A DNA stretch of 64,000 nt, from assembly GCA_036245805.1 (NCBI GenBank), contig BTRK01000003.1, positions 25,368,685 to 25,432,684 on the forward strand. Direction: 5' to 3'. Source of the DNA: Pristionchus mayeri. Taxonomy: Eukaryota; Nematoda; Chromadorea; Rhabditida; Neodiplogasteridae. Below the pieces are notes generated by a model. The model saw only the letters and a program-made list of their open reading frames with translations. It was not told the DNA's origin and did not search any database. This document shows, piece after piece, positions 11,801 to 23,800 of this stretch (position 1 is the first letter of the stretch; the number at the start of each line of letters is the position of its first letter). Both the position numbers and the translations under genes were made by a program.

Positions 11801-14800
11801 TTTAAAATCGATAGTAAAATTATTTTTTAATTATCCTACCGTATCTCTCGTTACTGTAGAATACCCCTTGACGTATAGGGGCCATGGTGAAAATCGATAA
11901 AAGAGTTCATTGGTAGGTCAAGACTTAGTACCATAATCAATCGTTAGTACAGTACACCCAGATACTGTATATGGATACCGTAACCCGCGAATATCGCAAA
12001 CTAACTTTATTTTTAAAAAGTCCAGGCACCGTGCCCAATCGATTGTACAGTACCCAAGTCGCTACCGTAACCCAGTTCCATGGGTCAGCTCCAGTTCCTT
12101 GGGTCAAACATTTTTCTAAAATTTTAAAATCGATAGTAAAATTATTTTTTAATTATCCTACCGTATCTCTCGTTACTGTAGAATACCCCTTGACGTATAG
12201 GGGCCATGGTGAAAATCGATAAAAGAGTTCATTGGTAGGTCAAGACTTAGTACCATAATCAATCGTTAGTACAGTACACCCAGATACTGTATATGGATAC
12301 CGTAACCCGCGAATATCGCAAACTAACTTTATTTTTAAAAAGTCCAGGCACCGTGCCCAATCGATTGTACAGTACCCAAGTCGCTACCGTAACCCAGTTC
12401 CATGGGTCAGCTCCAGTTCCTTGGGTCAAACATTTTTCTAAAATTTTAAAATCGATAGTAAAATTATTTTTTAATTATCCTACCGTATCTCTCGTTACTG
12501 TAGAATACCCCTTGACGTATAGGGGCCATGGTGAAAATCGATAAAAGAGTTCATTGGTAGGTCAAGACTTAGTACCATAATCAATCGTTAGTACAGTACA
12601 CCCAGATACTGTATATGGATACCGTAACCCGCGAATATCGCAAACTAACTTTATTTTTAAAAAGTCCAGGCACCGTGCCCAATCGATTGTACAGTACCCA
12701 AGTCGCTACCGTAACCCAGTTCCATGGGTCAGCTCCAGTTCCTTGGGTCAAACATTTTTCTAAAATTTTAAAATCGATAGTAAAATTATTTTTTAATTAT
12801 CCTACCGTATCTCTCGTTACTGTAGAATACCCCTTGACGTATAGGGGCCATGGTGAAAATCGATAAAAGAGTTCATTGGTAGGTCAAGACTTAGTACCAT
12901 AATCAATCGTTAGTACAGTACACCCAGATACTGTATATGGATACCGTAACCCGCGAATATCGCAAACTAACTTTATTTTTAAAAAGTCCAGGCACCGTGC
13001 CCAATCGATTGTACAGTACCCAAGTCGCTACCGTAACCCAGTTCCATGGGTCAGCTCCAGTTCCTTGGGTCAAACATTTTTCTAAAATTTTAAAATCGAT
13101 AGTAAAATTATTTTTTAATTATCCTACCGTATCTCTCGTTACTGTAGAATACCCCTTGACGTATAGGGGGCCATGGTGAAAATCGATAAAAGAGTTCATT
13201 GGTAGGTCACGACTTAGTACCATAATCAATCGTTAGTACAGTACACCCAGATACTGTATATGGATACCGTAACCCGCGAATATCGCAAACTAACTTTATT
13301 TTTAAAAAGTCCAGGCACCGTGCCCAATCGATTGTACAGTACCCAAGTCGCTACCGTAACCCAGTTCCATGGGTCAGCTCCAGTTCCTTGGGTCAAACAT
13401 TTTTCTAAAATTTTAAAATCGATAGTAAAATTATTTTTTAATTATCCTACCGTATCTCTCGTTACTGTAGAATACCCCTTGACGTATAGGGGCCATGGTG
13501 AAAATCGATAAAAGAGTTCATTGGTAGGTCAAGACTTAGTACCATAATCAATCGTTGGTACAGTACACCCAGATACTGTATATGGATACCGTAACCCGCG
13601 AATATCGCAAACTAACTTTATTTTTAAAAAGTCCAGGCACCGTGCCCAATCGATTGTACAGTACCCAAGTCGCTACCGTAACCCAGTTCCATGGGTCAGC
13701 TCCAGTTCCTTGGGTCAAACATTTTTCTAAAATTTTAAAATCGATAGTAAAATTATTTTTTAATTATCCTACCGTATCTCTCGTTACTGTAGAATACCCC
13801 TTGACGTATAGGGGCCATGGTGAAAATCGATAAAAGAGTTCATTGGTAGGTCAAGACTTAGTACCATAATCAATCGTTAGTACAGTACACCCAGATACTG
13901 TATATGGATACCGTAACCCGCGAATATCGCAAACTAACTTTATTTTTAAAAAGTCCAGGCACCGTGCCCAATCGATTGTACAGTACCCAAGTCGCTACCG
14001 TAACCCAGTTCCATGGGTCAGCTCCAGTTCCTTGGGTCAAACATTTTTCTAAAATTTTAAAATCGATAGTAAAATTATTTTTTAATTATCCTACCGTATC
14101 TCTCGTTACTGTAGAATACCCCTTGACGTATAGGGGCCATGGTGAAAATCGATAAAAGAGTTCATTGGTAGGTCAAGACTTAGTACCATAATCAATCGTT
14201 AGTACAGTACACCCAGATACTGTATATGGATACCGTAACCCGCGAATATCGCAAACTAACTTTATTTTTAAAAAGTCCAGGCACCGTGCCCAATCGATTG
14301 TACAGTACCCAAGTCGCTACCGTAACCCAGTTCCATGGGTCAGCTCCAGTTCCTTGGGTCAAACATTTTTCTAAAATTTTAAAATCGATAGTAAAATTAT
14401 TTTTTAATTATCCTACCGTATCTCTCGTTACTGTAGAATACCCCTTGACGTATAGGGGCCATGGTGAAAATCGATAAAAGAGTTCATTGGTAGGTCAAGA
14501 CTTAGTACCATAATCAATCGTTAGTACAGTACACCCAGATACTGTATATGGATACCGTAACCCGCGAATATCGCAAACTAACTTTATTTTTAAAAAGTCC
14601 AGGCACCGTGCCCAATCGATTGTACAGTACCCAAGTCGCTACCGTAACCCAGTTCCATGGGTCAGCTCCAGTTCCTTGGGTCAAACATTTTTCTAAAATT
14701 TTAAAATCGATAGTAAAATTATTTTTTAATTATCCTACCGTATCTCTCGTTACTGTAGAATAATTTTATAATCGACTTAGGATTTTTAGAAAAATGTTTG

Positions 14801-17800
14801 ACCGAAGGAACTGGATCTGACCCATGGAACTGGGTTACGGTAGTAACTTGGGTACTGTACATTCGATTGGGCACGGTGCTAGGACTTTTTAAATATAAAG
14901 TTTGTTTGCGATATTCGCGGGTTACGGTATCCATATACGGTACCAGGGTGTACTGTACTATCGATTGGTTATGGTACTTAGACCTACCGATCGGTTTTTG
15001 ACCATGATCCCCTATATGTCGAGGGGGGGGGGGTGCCCATCCGGATGCCCCCCCCCCCCCCGATTGTATTGCGCACAACTATGCCTGAGATGTAATACGT
15101 AATGAGCACAATACAGTTGAAATTCACGAGATTGCAGCCAGACCGAAATTGATTCAAATTTGCAATAAACCGCCTCCCAAAAAATTCACTTTTCTCATTT
15201 GTTTTCTCTTTTCTCATTCATTTAATGCAGAGAAAATTCGTTGTAAGTACCCCTCTTTATCGGAAACTAATTTTTTTTATCTTGTGAAAAAATTGTTTTC
15301 TCGCATATCAATTGAACTTTGTTTCACAAGAAAGTTGTCAACATAAAAGTTGTTTAGAATAATTTTCCGCACATTTTGAACCCAATGCCATCTCAGTAGC
15401 TCATCTGGGAGCTGAAATACAGCATACCCAGGTGCAAAACCGGAAATTTCCTAAAAGCCGGCTCTGGGACCAATGACCTATATCTTTCAAAATCTTTTCT
15501 CTAGGATATTCACTTACCCTATGTAATGACCAAATCATGATAGCTTTTTGCAAATTATTCCCGAAGAGGTTAATTTTCCTCCATCGACTCGTGATACTCG
15601 TGTTAAACTATGCGCGCACGATAAAACGGCGAAGAAACTAAGATGTTTTCTTTAAGAAAACGCCGTACTTAGAGAAAACAATTTAGACGAAAACGTGATT
15701 TTTAGCCACAACAGTATCTATTACATAAACATTTGTTTACAAAAATACGAGTGCAGCTGATGTAAATGCCTTGAATAGTGTGATTGGGCTACGGATACTC
15801 TATGCAAGAGTGTTGTCATCTGGGATGAACCGCCATAACAACGGATTTTACGTTCCTCCGGAAAAAAAAAGAATTATGGGACACCCCAATATATCAAAAA
15901 TCTACTTTTCGAGACAATTGTTTTTGCCTGAAGTGTACGTCCCAGGGACTATGAACAGAAAATATGAAGCTCAGGTGATGATTTTTAACAATTGTGGTTA
16001 TTCGGGTGGCCGTCTCTTCATTTCCCAGATTGACAAAGAAGGACGATTCCATTTTAGGTAGAGGAGATCAGGGGAAGTGTCGATCTTATCGCCAGCAATG
16101 TAGAAGAAGTGAAGAAGAAGCATTCCGCCATTCTCTCCAATCCAGTAAATGACCCCAGTGAGCGAATTTCATTCCTTTTTTGGTGTGTTCGCTAGGGAAA
16201 GCACCGATCTCACTACATTATATTCTTAACAATAAGATGGTATACAGCAACAAGCTTATTTAAAAATCATATACATTTATATTTGATATCATGCGACCTC
16301 TCGCAATTTTCCTCGAACATTCTTCATCGTGTGTGTTACGTGTTCATTTTCTAAACTAATTGTATACTTACAGGTCGCTTGGTTTAGAATGTATGGAGAT
16401 TACATATTTAATATATTTTCCGAATTTCGGATGGGTAGTACAGGGAAGAGAGATGTAAAAAAGTTATTTAAGTTTTCGATTTTCTAATTTTTATTTGGAT
16501 AGGGTAGGGACAGCAGAGTGCGGTCATTTCGGGTTTCAAGGGTACAGTACCCAGATATCTCGACACATGCACACAACGACGCTAGCCCTTGCTTTGCGAT
16601 TACAATATTTTTGAAATGTTTTTCTTTTTTTCAACACATTGTTTTTAAGAAAGATTATTTTTCTCCTAGCCGAATGAATTCTCCCTGTGCCAATTATCTT
16701 TCCACATCATATTGACCACTTTGAGGTCGCATATACTCAGGATCCTAGCGATATTTTCCTGTCAGCAAAATCAGGAACATTTAATTGGATTATCTCCCTC
16801 TCATTCATTCTTCGTCACTTTCGAACGCGAGACCGGTCGGCGCGCGCAGCGCGACGAATGAACGGCGAGCGGCGTCGACGCGCGAAGCGCGACGACGCCG
16901 CGAGTTACCCCTGGCCATTGGCGGTAGCCAACGGCTAGTCATATACTATACGATCGTAGCGATATTTTGTCGTGGACAGAATCAGGAACATTTAATTGGA
17001 TTATCTCCCTCCCCTTCATTCTTCGTCACTTTCGAACGCGAGACCGGTCATTCGGCGCGCGGAGCGCGCCGAATGACCGGTCGAGTCCTGGCGAGCGGCG
17101 TCGGCGCGCGAAGCGCGACGACGTCGCGAGCCACCCCGTCGCGAAGCGTCGGTGCCGTCTGCAAGACCTAGCCGTTGGCGTTAGCCAACGGCTAGTCCGT
17201 ATATTGCGTTTCCTAATCAATTTAGAAAAGGATGTTTCCAGTTTGCACTCTTTCGACCGATAATTGATTTGCTCCCTCTGCCAGACCCTATATTTCGTTA
17301 CACATACAATTTATGGACTCTAGCGTACACGTTAAGGCCAAGCGCGTTAGAGGGAGCATTAAAGTTACATCGAGTTTTGGACTGAAAACCCGCGACGTTT
17401 TGTGATGCCCACTTTCCTTCGATCGATAATGTACTTCCGTCCTTTGACACACCTTATATTCGTATGCCAATTCATTCTACTGATCCTGAAGAATGTCTTT
17501 TCGTGTAGCAAGGCCATGTGTCATCGAACGGAATGTTACTTTCAAGATCTGAAAACCGAACACGCGACGTTCCTATGACAAACAGTGATAATCTCAGTGA
17601 TAAGCTATTTTCTTGGTCTATGATTCCCAGAATGACATGCATATCAATTCGAAAACATATTTTCATATAATTTTAATTTAAAAATGAGGAAAAATAAATA
17701 ATGTAAATATGAAGATAAAGAGTCAGTTGTTGATTAGGCCATGTTGTAATGCACGGCAATTTTTTCATCAACACACCAGGGAAAAATGGTCCGCTAAAAA

Positions 17801-20800
17801 TTGCCAATCAGGGTAGTGCGGTGCATTATACGTTCCTGCACGATGGTAACTTTTCAAATTGAATGAACCGTATCTCAGGCAACCTATGCCTAGCTGTTTA
17901 GCAGGTAGCAATATATACTGTAGAGATACTGTATGTTTACTGTAGAGAATCTATGTATTCCTATTTTTAGCAAGTCTTTCTGTGTTTAAAAATGTTCGCG
18001 AAAAGGACCATTTCTTTCAACAGGGTGTTGATAAAAAAAATGCCGTGTAAGGCGGAGGGTACTGTACCTTAGCCTCGGTGTGAGATTGTCAGAGGAGCGA
18101 AAAGACATTTTGGAGGCGGGGGGAATCGAACCAACGACCTTCCGATCGTGATACAGGTGCTCTAACCACTGACCCCTTGCTCGACTATTCCGGGGTCTCG
18201 CGCTATGATCTTCGGGAACTGTTCTGTATCGGGCCTCACACACCCTTACATCGGCGTTAATTTTGTTAATTCGAATAATTAAGTTATTTCGTAAAATTTT
18301 AACTTTTTTGGTGTCAAAATCGTATCGGCAGCTCATAAACGATTGGATTCTAGGCACATTTTTATTTTAGAAGCATTTTGAAGAAACACCCCTGTGGTCC
18401 CTAGGCGAGGGATTGGGGTATTAGCTAGAGAGAAACCAATAGTTATAATCATAGCTGTCCAGCATTGGCGGCGACCCTCAGGGGGGGGGGGGGGTTCGCA
18501 AGCATGAACGCTGGGTCATGGTCAAAAATCGATTGGTAGGACATGACTAGGCGCCGTACCCAATCGGTAGTACAGTACTTCCTGATACCGTATATAGCTA
18601 CCGTAACCCCGATTACCGCAAACTGATTTTTTCAAAAATTGAAAATACCGTACCCTAATTAAAAAGTCAAAGTACCGTATCCAATCGATAGTACAGTACC
18701 ACCAAATACCGTAACCCCGACTATCACGAACTAACTTTATTTTTAGGATGTCTTGATAACGTGCACAATCGGTCTGGTGTCGTGAACGATCAATTGTACA
18801 GCACCCAACTCGCTACCGTAACCCAGTTCCTTGTTTCAGATCTAGTTCCTTGGGTCAAACAGTTTTCTAAAAATCCAAAAGCATAAAAATACTAAATAGA
18901 TCATGAATTGGTTCCACACTAATTAGAGTTACGGTAGGATACTTCGAAATAATTTTATTATCGATTTAGGATTTTTATAAAAATGTTTGACCCAAGGAAC
19001 TAGATCTGACCCAAGGAACTGGGCTACGGTAGTAACTTGGGTACTGTACAATCGATCGTTCACGACACCGGACCGATTGTGCCCGTAACCAGGACATCTT
19101 AAAAATAAAGTTAGTTCGTGATTGTCGGGGATACGGTATTTGGTGGTACTGTGCTATCGATTGGATACGGTACTTAGTCTTGACCTACCATCGATTTTGA
19201 CCATGACCCGGGGTTCATGCTTCCTCGGGGGGGGGGGGGGGGTGCGCAAGCATGAATAGGGGTTCATGGGGTCGCCGGCGACGTGGACAGCTATGGTTAT
19301 AATGTACCATCTATGTTTCGAGAAGAAGAGGAGAGTTCGTAGATGAGGTTATAAATCATACACATTTTAAGTCACGATCAGATATTACAAGTCGAATTCA
19401 AACTCGGGAGGAGGGTCAGAAATGTTGAAATTATCCGATTGCAGAGACGAAAGAAGAACTGGATGACCTGATGGGGAATATCAAGAGGACAGCGAATAAG
19501 GTAGAGTGGGAAGAATAACGACGGATGGGGAAGGGAAGATTGGAGGTGCGGAGCAAGCTGAAGCTGATCGAGAACGCCATCGAACACGACGAAGCAGCGG
19601 GAGGAGCAGCGAATGCCGATCTGAGGATTAGAAAGACACAACATTCCACATTGTCGAGGAGATTCGTCGAGGTATCCAAGAGGGGTCAAGGAGGGGAGAA
19701 GGGGGGAAGTTGAGGTGATGACCGATTACAACAAGACACAGACTGACTACAGAGAAAGGTGCAAGGGCAGAATACAGCGACAACTAGATATTGGTGAGTA
19801 GTCTGACTCAATGGAATTGGCTTATTCTTCACTCCATTTCCTCTCTTGCAGCGGGAAAGCAAGTGGGAGACGAAGATCTCGAAGAGATGATCGAGAGTGG
19901 AAATCCTGGAGTGTTCACTCAGGGTGAGTTATGCACTTAAGATGACGAAGAAAATAGAGAGGAAAAGGAGAGAGAGATAGATGGATTGCAGGAATCATCA
20001 CTGACACACAGGCAGCTAAGCAGACACTAGCTGATATCGAAGCACGACACAATGATATCATAAAACTGGAGAGTTCAATCAGGGAATTGCATGACATGTT
20101 CATGGATATGGCAATGCTAGTGGAGAGTCAGGTGGGAAGAGGGTATGGAGGAGTAAGGGAGGAAGATGATTGAAGGGGGAGATGGTGGATCGAATCGAGT
20201 ACAATGTGGAGCATGCGAAAGAATTCGTGGATCGGGCAGTGGCAGATACGAAGAAGGCAGTGCAATACCAGAGCAAGGCTCGCAGGGTCAGTAATGAGGG
20301 CAGGATAGGGATATGGGATGAGGAAAAGACGTGATGTAACACTTCGGAAATTCCAACTCGGAAATGCCCAATGAGCGTGCACATGTTTTTTGTAACTTTT
20401 TGAAGCGTCTTTCATCGAAATGTTGAGAATGGAAGTTGTGAATGGATGTGATTGTGATTGTGCACTACCTATTGTGAGCTTTCCCCCACTCATTCTCGTC
20501 TGGTTTAATATACGAGAATGAGTGGAATGGAGAGAAATGCCGTGACTACCACTAACTCCACCACTCCCTTCTTCCCTTCACTTCTCACGCTCCTTCTTCC
20601 CTTCATCCTCAAGCACCCACATCTTCGCTTCTTATTTTCCCTAACTCAATTAATTTGTTTTTCCCTTGTGTGACGTATATACCGGTCTTGTTTCTTGCTT
20701 GCTTAATCCTCGCGTGGTGTTGTGAAGTCGTTTTGAATATCGTGGTGATTTGTAATCATTGCAGAAGAAGATCTGCATAATTGTGACATGTGCAGTCATA

Positions 20801-23800
20801 CTGGTGCTAATAATTATCGGCATCATCATATGGGTGTCCGTCACTTTTGCTACAATCCCCAAGGCCTGAAGAGATCTACAGAATAAGCATTTTGGTATTT
20901 CTTCCGAATCGACGTTTAGTTTGTGCATCTTTTTTTTTAACGAGAGTATCGTAAATCCATGGTATTCTCCGGGATTTGTTATTTTTTGTATTCATCATGT
21001 TTAAACATTCCTCATTCAGTTGTATATTGTTTCCTTTTTCTTTCACTCTTTGTGACACCTGTGATACACTTTCTGTCGTGATTGTGCCATTGTAGTACTC
21101 TTTCGATTGCATTTAGGAATCGATATATGTAGATATATAGTATTTATTGATACGATTGTTGTGCTGTTTTTCTGCGTGCCAACAAAGGAATTAGCTATCT
21201 ACATATTTAAAACTCAAAATAAGTAATAAGTGCCCAAGAGCGCGCTCGAAATAAATATTTTTATTGTAATTCAATAATTTAATTTTTCCAGAAGAAGATT
21301 ATGATCCTCATCTGTGTTGCTGTTCTAATCGCCATTCTCTCCCTCATCCTTATGACCTACCTCGGTCCCATCCTAATGTGAAGACAGAGAACCCACTTCG
21401 TTTCCTTCTATTAATAGGCGCTCCTCTTGTTCATCGATATTGTTAGTTCGGTTTATATGCATTTGCAATATTTTCTAATTTCAGAAGCTGCCATTTTTTT
21501 AAAAGTAGCTAAAACTTGCCATAGTGGTAAATAGATCAATCAACCTGCAAATAGTTCTGTTCACCCCAAGTGTATTGCTAGTCGATAGGGTAAACTCTTG
21601 TGAACTTAGTTGAGATTCATCGATATTCATCCATTTTCCAGCTTATTATTGATCGTCTCGATAGTTGATCTGTCGGTAGAATAGTAGTGTAGAGAATAAT
21701 AATATGATTGATTAGCTTTTCCAAATTATGTTTCTCAGCGATCGATAATTAATTTTCATCACTCATTGCATGGCTCGTTCGATCCTTATATTTGATCAAA
21801 ATTCTTTCTTGCGTGCTTGATCTGCTAATCCGATAAATCCACTTCATTTCTCCTCTTCATTCTCCCAAATTGGTTAAACCAGTTTGCCATTATTACCCAT
21901 TAATGCGTTTAAACCGAAATCGAAATTTCAAGCCTCGATCACAACCGGAAGTGCATCAGACTGACTCCGATTTTTGTCGGGCGTCCCGGTTTCTTTATTT
22001 AAATGTAGCCCGCATCAGTCGTAGAGAGACGTGTTACGGCTCATTCGATATCACAGGTCTTCTGAGAGATCGCAGGTGCCCTTTCACAAACTGTTCAAAT
22101 TGCTTCAATCGGAACCCCAGTTTGGTGGTTGATGTACCTGAGGCCGAGTAACATTCAGTAAAGTTTTTGGAGCCGTGACTTGAAAATTGCCTAAAAGCCG
22201 GCTCTCACCATTTTGGTGTGCACCGATGCACACCAACTTGCTACGCTTTCTATTATCACAGTACCAACCTTTATATGCGAATTCCCGTCGAAAAAAACGG
22301 AGATTTCAATATTTTCAAAAATCATGTTTTGCTATTGGGGTGTCCGGAAAGTTCGTATAATGGTTCGGAAAAAAGTCAGTTCGCGATCAAATGCAGTGAT
22401 TGCGCAATCTGTTTGTCAACAATGTATTGCATCATTCTGACGTTGAGTAGTGAGAGGATTTAATCAGTCTCCTAGTTGCTACATTGATTCTTGTGATGGA
22501 CTCCCATCTCTACCTCCGAGCAGTTTTACTTCATTACTACCGTCTTGGCCGATCCGTGAAGGAGGCCCACTCTGCCCTGGCCCAGTCGGAAGGAGCTGAC
22601 GCCCCCTCCATACCCTTCTGCTATAAGTGGTTCTCCCGCTTCAAGAAAGGGGAGTTTGGTCTCGATGATCAACCCCGCTCTGGACGCCCTCCCTCCCTCG
22701 ATCAGCGTCTCGTTCTCCGCACACTGAAGCGCAAGCCCATGGCCAGTGTGCGTGAGTTGAAGAAGGATACTGGTACTCCCAGATCAACGGTGTCCGATAT
22801 CCTCCATCGATCTGGGAAGAAGCCGAAACTCCCACAAGTGATTCCCCATGACCTCTCCCCCGAACAGCTGAAAAATCGTGTTCAAGTCTGTCGGGAATTA
22901 CTCCATCGTAGATCCAATCTTCGATGGGTCAATTCCATCATCGCTACAGATGAGAAGTGGATCACGTACGATAACCCTGTGAGGAGACTGCAATGGGTGG
23001 ATGCAGATGAGAAGCCCACGCCCGTCCCGAAGAAGGAAGAGCACGGGAAGAAGGAACTCCTCTGCTTCTTCTTCTCAGTGCTCGGTCCCATCTACTTGGA
23101 GATCCTCGCCCCTGGCACCAGCATCAATGCCGACCTCTTCTCTGAACAACTGGAAGATGTCGCGATCAGAGTCCCTCCCAGACTCCTGAACCAGGGCAAA
23201 ATTCTTCTTCTGATGGACAATGCTCGCCCATATCGAGCGAAGATGACCCAGAAGAAAATGGACGAGCTGAAGATCGAGAGGATTTCCCATCCACCGTATT
23301 CCCCGGATCTCTCCCCATGCGACTACCACTGCTTCCGCTCTCTCTCTGACTTCTGCAAAGGAAAGAAGTTCAAGAATCGAGATGAAGTTGTGAGGGCTTT
23401 CGTGAACTGGGCGGTCTCGAAGAAACCCGCATTCTGGAAGAGAGGAATCGAGACCCTGCCCAATCGCTGGAGGGAGGTAGTGAGAAAGAAGGGGGCATAC
23501 ATTGGTCACTGAGAATTGTAAAGCATTGAATAAAAAATAAAACAAAAAAATTATACGAACTTTCCGGACACCCCAATACATAAAATTTGAGAAATTTGGT
23601 GAAAAACATGATTTTTGAAAATATTGAAATCTCTGTTTTTTTCGACGGGAATTCGCATATAAAGGTTGGTAAGTATCGAAAATTGAAAGAAAAGATATAT
23701 CTGACTGATTTCGACACAACAATTAAAAAGTGAAATATTCGATCTTGAGTAAAAACACGAGATCGGACATGTTCTCGGCGAAAAAAAGCGCGATATTACG

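Noticed and set aside
10361..14763. Fourteen identical 83-codon ORFs, one per satellite unit
   Set aside because: They repeat because the DNA repeats. The peptide has no recognisable domain, the ORF is not longer than chance for this composition, and the diverged relative at 18.5 kb does not keep it.
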